Shown: positions 45,044-53,686 of the stretch, piece by piece
Position numbering within the stretch: position 1 is the first letter of the stretch
Layout: the number at the start of each line of letters is the position of its first letter
From: Labrenzia sp. PHM005
GTDB lineage: Bacteria > Pseudomonadota > Alphaproteobacteria > Rhizobiales > Stappiaceae
Direction of reading: 5' to 3'
Assembly (NCBI RefSeq): GCF_006517275.1
Contig: NZ_CP041191.1
Span: 5,079,001-5,143,000 of the forward strand
DNA: 64,000 nt
The notes under the pieces: model-generated
What the model was told of the DNA's origin: nothing
Databases searched by the model: none
What the model saw: the letters and a program-made list of their open reading frames with translations, nothing else
Translations under genes and position numbers: made by a program

Positions 45044-46491
45044 ATACTACACAATTATTGATCAATGGACGAAAGACCGATGCCAGTGACGGGCAGGTGT
45101 TTGAGTGCAAGAACCCTGTGACCGGAGATGTGGCAACAATCGCTCCGGCTGCAACCCAGGAAGATGCCGTTCGTGCAGTGGACGCCGCCGCCCAGGCTTT
45201 TCCGGGGTGGGCCAAAACCACGCCGCGAGAAAGACGGAATTATCTGTTGGCCGCAGCAAATGCTCTGCAAGCACGAAGCGAAGATCTTGTTGCTGCCATG
45301 AAAGATGAAATCGGAGCGACGGAAGCCTGGGCCCGGTTCAATATCGGTCTTGCGGCGGAAATGTTCGTAGAGGCAGCCTCAGTAACAACCCAGATCAAGG
45401 GTGAAATCATTCCAACAAACCGTCCCGGTTCGACTTCGATGGCAATTCGCCAGCCCGCCGGTGTCGTCTTGGCTATGGCACCCTGGAACGCACCGGTTAT
45501 TCTCGGTGTACGTGCGCTCGCCCTGCCGCTGGCCTGTGGTAACACGGTTGTTCTAAAATCGTCCGAGCTGTGTCCGCAAACACATGGGCTGATTGTGGAA
45601 GCATTGATTGATGCACATTTTCCAGGCGGTGTCGTCAATGCGATTTCAAACAGGCCTGGAGATGCCCCGAATGTTGTCGAAACACTGATTGCTCAACCAG
45701 CTGTCCGGCGTATCAATTTCACAGGATCTACCCGGGTAGGACGTATCATAGCCGAGACCGCAGGACGTTATCTCAAACCTGCTCTTTTGGAATTGGGCGG
45801 CAAAGCGCCGTTGATCGTTCTGGAAGATGCCGATCTGGATGCTGCTGCAGCTGCCGCCGGGTTTGGGGCTTTCATGAACCAGGGTCAAATCTGCATGTCT
45901 ACGGAACGAATTATCGTTCTTGATTGCGTCGCAGAAGCATTTGTTGAGAAATTTGCAGCAAAAGTGGCGTCTTTGACTGCCGGAGACCCCAGAGACGCGC
46001 AGTATCCACTGGGATCCATGATCAGTGAAGAGGCGGCAACAAGGGTCGGTTCTCTGGTTGAGGATGCCGTTAAAAAGGGTGCAAAGATCATTGCTGGCGG
46101 CGGCGGGCGTGGATCACTCATGAATGCCGTTGCGCTCGACCATGTTGGCCCGTCTATGCGACTTTACAGCGAAGAAAGCTTTGGTCCTGTAGCATCCATC
46201 ATTCGAGTTGCGAGCGTGGATGAAGCGGTTTCAATAGCGAATGAAAGCGAATTTGGCCTGTCATCTGCCGTCTTTGGCCGTGATCATAATCGTGCCATGG
46301 CAGTCGCGCAGAGAATTGAAAGCGGGATTTGCCACATCAATGGACCGACTGTTCATGACGAAGCACAGGTTCCTTTCGGTGGCGTAAAGTCTTCCGGATA
46401 CGGCCGGTTTGGAAGTGCAGCTGGTATCGACGAATTCACCGAAGTCCGTTGGATAACTGTACAAGACGGCCCGCTACACTATCCAATTTAG
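45040..46491 (+). CDS. NAD(P)-dependent aldehyde dehydrogenase
   Basis: 483 residues of the ALDH superfamily, closest in pattern to vanillin/salicylaldehyde/benzaldehyde dehydrogenases (N-terminal WAKTTPRERRNYLLAAA, APWNAPVILG, FTGSTRVGRIIAE). Catalytic Glu251 in LELGGK and Cys285 in GQICMSTE, with the usual 34-residue separation. Overlaps LivF by 4 bp. Suggests the imported compound is an aldehyde or becomes one, and is oxidised to its acid. Confidence 0.88.
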   Translation: MNTTQLLINGRKTDASDGQVFECKNPVTGDVATIAPAATQEDAVRAVDAAAQAFPGWAKTTPRERRNYLLAAANALQARSEDLVAAMKDEIGATEAWARFNIGLAAEMFVEAASVTTQIKGEIIPTNRPGSTSMAIRQPAGVVLAMAPWNAPVILGVRALALPLACGNTVVLKSSELCPQTHGLIVEALIDAHFPGGVVNAISNRPGDAPNVVETLIAQPAVRRINFTGSTRVGRIIAETAGRYLKPALLELGGKAPLIVLEDADLDAAAAAAGFGAFMNQGQICMSTERIIVLDCVAEAFVEKFAAKVASLTAGDPRDAQYPLGSMISEEAATRVGSLVEDAVKKGAKIIAGGGGRGSLMNAVALDHVGPSMRLYSEESFGPVASIIRVASVDEAVSIANESEFGLSSAVFGRDHNRAMAVAQRIESGICHINGPTVHDEAQVPFGGVKSSGYGRFGSAAGIDEFTEVRWITVQDGPLHYPI

Positions 46492-46675
46492 GAACTTATC
46501 AGGGGCGATAGGGTGTGCCCCAAGTTGGCACATCTTAGATATCTAGTTGTAAGTAGGTCTATGATCGTGTTGAACCGCTCCGCCGCGGCCATGGATCAAC
46601 CGGCGAAATGTTAATCCGATCTGTTCGACCAATCGGACTTGGTGATGTGCCTATCATTTAATACTCCGGACGTGG

Positions 46676-46692
46676 GCCAGAATATTTCTGGC
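46676..46692. promoter_or_regulatory. 17-bp palindrome GCCAGAA-TAT-TTCTGGC
   Basis: Perfect 7-bp arms in a long non-coding gap. It may be an operator; no adjacent gene clearly uses it. Confidence 0.3.
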
Positions 46693-47265
46693 TCAAATGA
46701 TGAGTGTAGGTTGTGTAACGAATAGATTTATCATAACGATTCGATATGAATTAGAGTGAATGCCCGGCTTGTGCTTGCCGAAACAACCCGTGTTCAAAGT
46801 CAATCTGAAGAGCAGTTACTTGATCCGATGGGATGATACTAAGCCCAAAACAATTTCCGCCCGAACCAGACATTTGTTTGTTTCGCAGCGAATGACCGCT
46901 CCCCGCCCATCCTGTGAAATCACTGCATCTGCGATAAACGTCGGCTTGCGAGATGCGGTCGCAGACCTGCAAATGCCCAAACCGGGGACGCGAAGCGGCC
47001 GCAGTGTTGCAAATGATAACCGATCGACTTCAGCTGGTCGTTCTCTGCGTCAGCCTGCTGCATATCTCTGCACCAGATATGACTTGCTGCGCTCGGCCCA
47101 AGGAAGCTAATGGTGGTTTCAGCGCCCATGCAACGGATTCCTCTGCTTTTTCTGCGGTGCGAACTGAAGTTGCTTTGTGACTTCATTTCCGGGAGTGTTT
47201 CCGGCTCCCGGGGCGCCACTTTTAAATGAAGACCTGCCCGCCTCATTTTGCGGGCTTCGCTCAGT

Positions 47266-47299
47266 GGAACCACCCGACCGGAGGGTTCCAGGTTTTTTT
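47266..47299 (+). terminator. rho-independent terminator-like hairpin
   Basis: GGAACC (47266-47271) pairs with GGTTCC (47284-47289), followed by seven Ts at 47293-47299. It sits 20 bp ahead of the DUF3489 gene. Confidence 0.6.
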
Positions 47300-47319
47300 A
47301 CACCTGAGCGGAGACCGGA

Positions 47320-47748
47320 ATGAATATTCTTCCTGACTGGATATCGTCACCCAGGCGCCAAAAGGCGGCACCTGTCCCATCAAAGCCAGGGACGGCCTTG
47401 CCCTCTCAACCCGGGTCGACCATTGTCGTCGATTCCGCGCATGGTCAAACGAACAGTCCGGTACCGAAGGGCACTGCAGGTCAGCTGCCGCGCCCTGCCA
47501 ATGCGCCCTTCATACCTTCGGCCAGGCAGCTTGAGATCTTGAACCTCCTTGCCATGCCAAACGGCATCCGGAGTTCAATCCTTGCGGAAAAACTCGGCTG
47601 GAAGACCCCAAGCGTCCGGGCAGCCATCAGCCGGCTTCGTGCCGCCGGGTTTATAATCGAGACCCTGAGCTCTGCAACCACCACGGAGACCGTCTATCGG
47701 TGGCGCAGATCGCCTGTAACGCCCCCCGCAGTGGCAGCGGACGCATAA
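47320..47748 (+). CDS. DUF3489 protein
   Basis: 142 residues. A Pro/Gly-rich N-terminus, then a winged-helix-like DUF3489 segment (RQLEILNLLAMPNGIRSS, GWKTPSVRAAISRLRAAGF), which looks DNA-binding. First gene of a conserved DUF3489-DUF2924-recombinase trio; 2 bp before DUF2924. A decayed relative of its middle part is at 17.2-17.36 kb. Confidence 0.82.
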   Translation: MNILPDWISSPRRQKAAPVPSKPGTALPSQPGSTIVVDSAHGQTNSPVPKGTAGQLPRPANAPFIPSARQLEILNLLAMPNGIRSSILAEKLGWKTPSVRAAISRLRAAGFIIETLSSATTTETVYRWRRSPVTPPAVAADA

Positions 47749-47750
47749 GC

Positions 47751-48245
47751 ATGGAGGCCTGTTCAAGACAGCCACTGTCCGCTCACTCTGCGGATGTGGA
47801 CAATGCCGTCGTTCCGCAGACTGACACCAAACAGAGTGAACGAGAAGCAGCGGTTCGAGACTGGACCGACCGGTTCGGCAGGCGTCCGCCCAAAAACCTC
47901 TCAACTGTGTTCATGCGCCGTGCCCTGTCGTTTGAACACCAATGCGCCCAGAGCCCAGCCCTCAAACGGCTTTCAACGCGCCTTCAAAAGGATTTTAAGA
48001 TCGATTTGAAGGCGGGCACGTCCCGCTCAAACCTGGCCGTGGGGTGTCATCTTGTCCGCCAGTGGAACGGCCGGGCCTACCAGGTCGACGTGACGGCGGA
48101 CGGCTTTGTCCTGGATGGCAAGTCCTACCGCTCGCTCTCTGCCATTGCCAAAAAGATCACAGGAACAAACTGGTCCGGACCACGGTTTTTTGGCCTGAAC
48201 GGACGCAGGGCTTTTGTGTCTGACGGTGCAGGGGGCCAGAGATGA
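47751..48245 (+). CDS. DUF2924 protein
   Basis: 164 residues from the ATG at 47751; a GTG at 47700 would overlap DUF3489. The C-terminal half has the DUF2924 pattern HLVRQWNGRAYQVDV, then DGFVLDGKSYRSLSAIAKKI and WSGPRFFGL. Family function unknown; typically encoded just upstream of a serine recombinase, as here (14 bp gap). Confidence 0.85.
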   Translation: MEACSRQPLSAHSADVDNAVVPQTDTKQSEREAAVRDWTDRFGRRPPKNLSTVFMRRALSFEHQCAQSPALKRLSTRLQKDFKIDLKAGTSRSNLAVGCHLVRQWNGRAYQVDVTADGFVLDGKSYRSLSAIAKKITGTNWSGPRFFGLNGRRAFVSDGAGGQR

Positions 48246-48258
48246 CAGAGGACCGGTC

Positions 48259-49959
48259 ATGAACAAGATCCGCTGTGCCATCTACACACGAAAATCGTCT
48301 GACGAAGGCCTGGATCAGGACTTCAACTCATTGGATGCACAGCGGGAGGCTTGCAGCGCCTATATCGCCAGCCAAAAGCATGAAGGCTGGGTGCTCCTCG
48401 ATGGACGCTATGATGATGGCGGATTGTCCGGCGGCACGATGAACCGCCCGGCCTTGCAGAGGCTTCTTCAAGATGTTGACGACGGCCTGGTGGACCAGAT
48501 CGTCGTCTACAAGATCGACCGGTTGACGCGGTCACTCACTGACTTCGCCAAACTGGTTGACCGGCTGGACCGGCGCGATGCTTCCTTTGTCTCGGTGACG
48601 CAGAGCTTCAACACCGCCACCAGCATGGGCCGGCTGACCTTGAACGTGCTGCTTTCCTTTGCGCAATTCGAGCGGGAGGTCACCGCAGAACGGATCAGGG
48701 ACAAGATTGCGGCCTCCAAGAAAAAAGGCATGTGGATGGGAGGTCTGGTGCCACTCGGCTACCGGGCGCGCGGCAGAACGCTGGAGATTGAAGCCGAAGA
48801 GGCGAAGACCATAACAAAGCTGTTTGCGCTGTATCTGGAGCTCGGCACCGTTGCTGCGGTTAAGGACCGGGCTGACCAGCTCAAGCTGACCACCCGCAAA
48901 CGCACCACAAAGTCCGGTAAAGCGTTCGGCGGCAAACCGTTTGATGTCTCCCACCTTCATGCCATTCTCACCAACCCGATTTACTGTGGCAAAATCCGGC
49001 ACAAGAAACACATCCATGACGGGCTGCATCCGGCCATTGTCGATCCGGCCACTTGGGAGACCGTCCAGCAGCTGATGGCAAGCAAGGCGCCCTACGAACG
49101 GAGCAAGGGAACGAGAGCGACAGCCCCCTCCCCGCTGCTGGGCAAGCTATTTGATGAGGCAGGCCGGAAGATGGTGCCGAGCCATGCCAACAAACAGGGA
49201 AAGCGGTACCGGTATTATGTGTCTGCAGACCTGATCAAGCCGGCATCCATGGGCAGTGATCCACGCTCAGGCACCGCAAAAAAGAGTGACGGATGGCGAT
49301 TGCCGGCGGCTGATCTGGAAACCAGGCTGTCAGCAGCCATCCGCCAACACCTGACGGCCACAGGAGCGGTTGGGCTCCTTGGCAACGAGGATGTCGATAT
49401 CGCCCGTATCCATCAAGTCGATGAGAAGCTCGTGGAGTTGCGGAAAACGCCCGATGTCGCGGTGTTCAAACTCCTCAAGCGCTGCACTTTACGGCCTGGT
49501 CAAATAGCACTGGAGGTGGATGGTGATGCGCTGTCCGCGCGCTTCGAGATCCCCAAGGCCGAGTTCGACCCTGAAGCCCTTGAGACCACACTTGCCTTCA
49601 CCCGGCGCAAGCGCGGTGTGGAGGCCAAGCTGATCATCGGATCCAGCAAGGACAGGTCCAACCCATCAACTGGTTCGACGACAGCAACAGACAAAACGCT
49701 CATCAAGAACATCAGGTCAGCCAATCGGTGGTACCGGGCTGTTCAAGACGGGAAAAGCTTTACCGAGATTGCCAACACCGAAGGCACATCCCCCAATACC
49801 GTTCAGCGGGTGATACCGCTGGCGTTCCTGGCGCCGGACATCGTCAGAGATATTTTCCAAGGCAAGCAGCCCGTGTCACTTACGTCAGACTGGCTGTTGC
49901 GCCAAACGCTGCCAGGCGGCTTCGACGACCAGCGTGACCTTATCCATACGCTCCGCTAA
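48259..49959 (+). CDS. large serine recombinase
   Basis: 566 residues. Start at 48259 (MNKIRCAIYTRKSSDEG); catalytic Ser13 in the YTRKSS motif. Resolvase N-terminal domain (about 1-150) with the active-site Arg in KIDRLTRS and QFEREVTAERIRDK, then a recombinase domain (about 160-300). A Cys-free counterpart of the zinc-ribbon region lies around 290-350 (PSPLLGKLFDEAGRKMVP). The C-terminal HTH-like tail ends SDWLLRQTLPGGFDDQRDLI. The tail is also present in the decayed copy at 17.36-17.44 kb. It ends 62 bp from conserved element-flanking sequence adjoining tRNA-Gln. Likely drives integration or excision of a small element. Confidence 0.88.
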   Translation: MNKIRCAIYTRKSSDEGLDQDFNSLDAQREACSAYIASQKHEGWVLLDGRYDDGGLSGGTMNRPALQRLLQDVDDGLVDQIVVYKIDRLTRSLTDFAKLVDRLDRRDASFVSVTQSFNTATSMGRLTLNVLLSFAQFEREVTAERIRDKIAASKKKGMWMGGLVPLGYRARGRTLEIEAEEAKTITKLFALYLELGTVAAVKDRADQLKLTTRKRTTKSGKAFGGKPFDVSHLHAILTNPIYCGKIRHKKHIHDGLHPAIVDPATWETVQQLMASKAPYERSKGTRATAPSPLLGKLFDEAGRKMVPSHANKQGKRYRYYVSADLIKPASMGSDPRSGTAKKSDGWRLPAADLETRLSAAIRQHLTATGAVGLLGNEDVDIARIHQVDEKLVELRKTPDVAVFKLLKRCTLRPGQIALEVDGDALSARFEIPKAEFDPEALETTLAFTRRKRGVEAKLIIGSSKDRSNPSTGSTTATDKTLIKNIRSANRWYRAVQDGKSFTEIANTEGTSPNTVQRVIPLAFLAPDIVRDIFQGKQPVSLTSDWLLRQTLPGGFDDQRDLIHTLR

Positions 49960-50070
49960 TCCTGCCGCTCTCAAACCCCATGCGGTAAAACAGCAAACTG
50001 AGACTTTTGCGGTTCAGCGCCGGAAAAACGGGCCCACCTGCCCTCACCAGCAAAACAGAGACAGCACAAG
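49960..50070. repeat. shared element end, homologous to 17445-17554
   Basis: Non-coding sequence after the recombinase gene. Runs such as GCAAACTGAGACTTTTGCG and AAACAGAGACAGCACAAG are shared with the decayed copy, and similarity ceases at 50070/17554. It is the probable right boundary of the mobile unit. Confidence 0.65.
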
Positions 50071-50131
50071 TCGCTGATAAACCGAACGGTTATCACAGGG
50101 ACAAATGGAACTATCTGAAAATACAGGAGAT

Positions 50132-50206
50132 TGGCTGGGGTGGCTGGATTCGAACCAGCGCATGCCGGTACCAAAAACCGGTGCCTTACCGCTTGGCTAC
50201 ACCCCA
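50132..50206 (-). tRNA. tRNA-Gln (anticodon TTG)
   Basis: 75 nt including the encoded CCA. The 5' acceptor TGGGGTG pairs with CACCCCA; D-arm AGCCAAGCGG; anticodon loop TTTTTGGTA region with TTG; T-arm GGTTCGAATCC. Closely resembles E. coli glnU-type sequence. Its 3' end faces the recombinase module, 62 bp from the element's right boundary. Confidence 0.95.
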
Positions 50207-50545
50207 ACGCCGTGGAAAGGGTGTATACCTATCCCGGTCCTGGAACGCAAGCCTCTGACCCCGGTTTCTTTTGCCCCTGTTTGAGGGTTTTCCCCAGCTC
50301 CCTGTCGCGCAACGAGAAATGCGCGGATTTCTTTGGTTTTTACACGCCGTCATTTATCGCCGGCACCGGTAGAACAACGAAAAAATGACCTTAGAAACCT
50401 GAAACTATTCACAGTTTTAAAAAAGTCCGGCCACCTTCTGCAAAATCCTTGCGCAGCTTTGGAAGCTTTGCTAAATGACCGTCCACGCAGCGTGGCCTTG
50501 CCCCGTTGTTCCCGATGGATTTAAATGAAAATCCAAATCTTTTGT
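50207..50545. other. 339-bp gap between tRNA genes
   Basis: Divergent tRNA promoters are expected here. No coding frame or repeat is recognised. Confidence 0.35.
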
Positions 50546-50622
50546 CGGAGTGTAGCGCAGCCTGGTAGCGCACCTCGTTCGGGACGAGGGGGTCGGAGGT
50601 TCGAATCCTCTCACTCCGACCA
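50546..50622 (+). tRNA. tRNA-Pro (anticodon CGG)
   Basis: 77 nt with encoded CCA. Acceptor CGGAGTG pairs with CACTCCG; anticodon stem-loop CTCGTTCGGGACGAG contains CGG; T-arm GGTTCGAATCC. Similar to E. coli proK. Confidence 0.95.
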
Positions 50623-50833
50623 TTTTCTTCTCTTTGTAAACTGCTGTCTCTTAAAGGTTCCCTGTGCGTGGCGTTACAGCTTGTGGCGTCAGGTAGAACT
50701 GCAGATCGACCATTTGCCACTTGCACTCCGGCAAACAACCAAGAATGCCCTGCGTTGATCCGAATTCAATGCCCGCATGGAAATGCGCCTTTAGACCGGA
50801 ACAGGCCGAGATGTTTTTTCTTTGTTTCAAGAT

Positions 50834-51604
50834 TCAGGCTCCGGCGATTTGACGGCCGATTTCGGCCGCCGCCTTGCGCATGATCTCCGTTACGTCCTTA
50901 AGGTCCGGCGCCGGATAGTTGTCGATCCGTTCAATATAGGGGCAGGTCAGGGCCGCGATTGCACTTCCTGAGGGATCGAGGATGGGAAACGAGATATTTG
51001 TTGTGCCGCGCACCGTTCCGGAGGCTTCAACAGCACATCCTTTGGCCCGGAGTTTGGCCAGATCGGCAATGAACGCGGCTTCCTCCAAGGCCACCTCGCC
51101 TTTCACCAGCTGATGCCCTCTGATCATCTGCAATTGCTGATCAGACGATTGAAAGGCAGCCAAAACGCGGCCGGATCCGGTGTTGTACAAACCGATGATC
51201 GAACCGGTACGCAGGGACTGACGCCAATTGCCGGGGGCAGAATAGGACGAGACAATTACGATATCGCCGTCTTGCCATTGCGCAAGCTGCGCGGATTGCT
51301 CTGCTTCGAGGCAAAGAGCGCGCATGAGCGGCTCGGCAATGTCGAGAACACGCCGGCGCGGTGGATGCTGGTTGGCGAGGACCAGAAGCTTCAACGACAA
51401 CATGTACCGGTCCCCTTCCGGGGTCCGGGTCACGTAGCCACGCCGGACCAAAGTGTCGAGCATCCGATAATTTTCATTCGTTGTTCGATCCAACGCCTTT
51501 GCGATTTCCGCCTGGTTTAACCCCCCGGCGGAATTCGCCAAAAGCTCCAATATATCCAGACCCTTATCCAACGCCGGCGCGCGGTACTTGTCGGATTTCT
51601 CCAC
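50834..51604 (-). CDS. IclR-family transcriptional regulator
   Basis: 256 residues. N-terminal winged helix (KYRAPALDKGLDILELLANS, HTH across LNQAEIAKALDR) and an effector domain (about 85-250). It is divergent from the TRAP/sugar-acid operon at 52111, so likely its repressor or activator, responding to a sugar-acid intermediate. Confidence 0.88.
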   Translation of the reverse strand: MEKSDKYRAPALDKGLDILELLANSAGGLNQAEIAKALDRTTNENYRMLDTLVRRGYVTRTPEGDRYMLSLKLLVLANQHPPRRRVLDIAEPLMRALCLEAEQSAQLAQWQDGDIVIVSSYSAPGNWRQSLRTGSIIGLYNTGSGRVLAAFQSSDQQLQMIRGHQLVKGEVALEEAAFIADLAKLRAKGCAVEASGTVRGTTNISFPILDPSGSAIAALTCPYIERIDNYPAPDLKDVTEIMRKAAAEIGRQIAGA

Positions 51605-52110
51605 GCCTGATTCCCCAATTGTCCTTCGATTGCCGACACATTGACCGAAATTTCAGATTGACACAACCTCATCATTCACTAATAAATGACTCCATCAAAT
51701 ATGAATTAACGTCAAATTCAGAGGCAAGATCAGCCGTGGGATACCGGGAAAATCGCTGACCTTGGAGGCAACAACAGCGATGGCATCGGACTTCAGAGAT
51801 TTTGAGGAGGTCCGTTCAGGCGGTGTTGCTTGGCAGGCCACAAAAACGCGCTGCTTTGCACGTTCAGCACCTGGTGGGAGGAAACAACAGGTGCGGGACT
51901 GAAGATGCCTTTCGCCTGAAGGAAGCAGCCGGCCGACCAATGGGAGCGCCAGGACATCATCAACGGGATCTTCGACAAAAAGTCATGAGAAAGTGGGAGA
52001 TGACTTCAGATTGTTTGGTCTTGCCGCAGAACGCGGCAGCTAACCGGGGCTCTTCAGAAACCCGCGAACGGCCAGCAATCCCCAATCAGTTGTTAAGAGG
52101 AGGAATACGA
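51605..52110. other. 506-bp divergent control region
   Basis: AT-rich near the IclR start (51650-51720). Around 51900-51990 the sequence has a coding-like look (for example a frame ending in IINGIFDKKS) without a start or family match, so it may be a decayed gene. AGGAGG immediately precedes the binding-protein ATG at 52111. Confidence 0.35.
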
Positions 52111-53091
52111 ATGAAACTGGGTGGCTTATTTAATTTCGCAGCGGGCGCAACATTGACGCTTGCCGCTTCGACTGTAGCCGTGTCTGCACAAGAAGTGCTT
52201 CGTTTCGGGCACGTTTATGAAGCGTCCACGCCCTACCATGCGGCGATGGTCAATGCCGCGGATCTTTTGAAGGCGAAGACCGAGGGACGCTACACAATGG
52301 AGGTGTTTCCGGCATCCCAACTTGGTAAGGAAACCGCGCTCAACGAAGCTTTGTCGCTTGGAACCGTTGACGCGATTTACACAGGTGTTGCGTTCCTCGG
52401 TCAGTCCTACGGCCCAATCTCCATCTCTGATTATCCCTTCACAATGCGATCCTATGACCATTGGAAAGCCTATGTAAATTCAGACCTTTTTGCTGAGATG
52501 GCGGGAGCCTACAAAGACATCTCCGGCAACACGATTGCAGCGATGACCTATTACGGGGCCCGGCATGTGACATCCAACAAGCCAATCCTTCAACCGTCCG
52601 ACATGGACGGCTTGAAAATCCGGACGCCAAACGCCGCCGCTTATCAGATGTTTCCGAAAGCGACCGGGGCAAATCCAACACCAATGGCTTTTGCCGAGGT
52701 CTATTTGGCGCTCCAACAAGGGGTCGTGGATGCTCAGGAAAATCCGCTTCCCACAATTCAATTCAAGAAATTCTATGAAGTTCAGTCGAACATCAATTTG
52801 ACCGGCCATATCACCAATTCACTGGCGGTCGTTGTCTCTCCGGTCACCCTGGCCAAGATGGGCGCTGATGGTCCACTTTTCCTGGAAGCCCTGGTTGAAG
52901 CTGCGTCGGCAACATCGGATGAAATCGTTCAATCTGAAGCAGCACTTGTCGATTGGTTCCGCGAACAGGGTGTAACCGTCAACGAAGTTGATCGTAAGCC
53001 GTTCATGGACGCCGTGGCTCCGCTACTGTCCGGCAACGATGTTCCGTGGGATGCCGAAGTCTTCGCCCGCCTCCAATCCATCGAAGAATAA
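52111..53091 (+). CDS. dctP: DctP-type TRAP solute-binding protein
   Basis: 326 residues; start preceded by AGAGGAGGAATACGA. Signal peptide about 1-26 (ending AVSAQ), then the DctP fold (EVLRFGHVYEASTPYH, VFPASQLGKETALNEALSLG, YYGARHVTSN) and the TRAP motif ALQQGVVDAQENPLPTI. It feeds the DctQM permease next to it, and the operon continues into sugar-acid catabolism, so the ligand is probably a sugar acid. Confidence 0.9.
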   Translation: MKLGGLFNFAAGATLTLAASTVAVSAQEVLRFGHVYEASTPYHAAMVNAADLLKAKTEGRYTMEVFPASQLGKETALNEALSLGTVDAIYTGVAFLGQSYGPISISDYPFTMRSYDHWKAYVNSDLFAEMAGAYKDISGNTIAAMTYYGARHVTSNKPILQPSDMDGLKIRTPNAAAYQMFPKATGANPTPMAFAEVYLALQQGVVDAQENPLPTIQFKKFYEVQSNINLTGHITNSLAVVVSPVTLAKMGADGPLFLEALVEAASATSDEIVQSEAALVDWFREQGVTVNEVDRKPFMDAVAPLLSGNDVPWDAEVFARLQSIEE

Positions 53092-53099
53092 GAGCACAC

Positions 53100-53126
53100 C
53101 CAGGCCCGGCCAACTGCCGGGCCTGG
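53100..53126 (+). other. intercistronic hairpin after dctP
   Basis: CCAGGCCCGGC-CAACT-GCCGGGCCTGG, perfect 11-bp stem with a 5-nt loop, 8 bp after the stop and without a T-run. Same position as the hairpins in the other two transport operons. Confidence 0.65.
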
Positions 53127-53154
53127 AAATATTATGATGGGCTTGGGGGGAACC

Positions 53155-53682
53155 ATGACCGACACACACGCGCCACCTGATATCGATTTCGAAACGCTGG
53201 CCTCTGAGGACGATGATCACTTCAAATCCTATCGGATCTTTGCCGCCGACTATGTCCTGATAGCTGTCTTCGCAATGCTGTTCGGAGTGGTGTTTCTGCA
53301 ATTTTTTACGCGCTACATACTGAACGACTCTGTGTCGTGGACAGAAGAAGCCGCCCGATACCTGCTGATACTGCTGAGCTTTGCAGGTGCGATCCGGTGC
53401 CAGGTCATGGGATCCAATATCGCACTTGAATTCGTGGACAAATACTACGGCCGCGCGATCACCTTCGTTCATCTTTTCGCGCTTGCGGCAACCATTGTTT
53501 TGTTTGCAGTCTTGGCCTGGTCCGCTTTGGATTTGATCCAAAGGACAGCGTTCCAAAACATGGTGTCCCTACCGTTTCCCAAATACTACCTCTACGCCAC
53601 CGTCATGGGGCTTGTCCTCGTGAACCTTTGTGTCATGGCGGCCCAATTGGCTCGCCGTACTTTGGCGATAAAAGCGAGCTGA
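53155..53682 (+). CDS. dctQ: TRAP transporter small permease (DctQ)
   Basis: 175 residues; start at 53155 after GGGGGGAACC. Four helices, with the Q-subunit signature FTRYILNDSVSWTEEAARYL. It joins DctM four bp downstream. Confidence 0.87.
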   Translation: MTDTHAPPDIDFETLASEDDDHFKSYRIFAADYVLIAVFAMLFGVVFLQFFTRYILNDSVSWTEEAARYLLILLSFAGAIRCQVMGSNIALEFVDKYYGRAITFVHLFALAATIVLFAVLAWSALDLIQRTAFQNMVSLPFPKYYLYATVMGLVLVNLCVMAAQLARRTLAIKAS

Positions 53683-53686
53683 CAAC

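Larger units (their letters stand above)
46492..47319. other. 828-bp gap, no gene seen
   Basis: No frame has convincing coding signs. It contains the GCCAGAA-TAT-TTCTGGC palindrome (46676-46692), a weak GGGGC...GCCCC hairpin near 46502, and the terminator-like hairpin at 47266. Composition is lower GC than the flanks. Confidence 0.4.

Noticed and set aside
46760..47110. 116-residue plus-strand frame in the long gap
   Set aside because: No Shine-Dalgarno, no motif, poor codon pattern.
50132..50206. Attachment-site duplication of the tRNA-Gln 3' end
   Set aside because: I found no second copy of the tRNA 3' end on the left side of the recombinase module.
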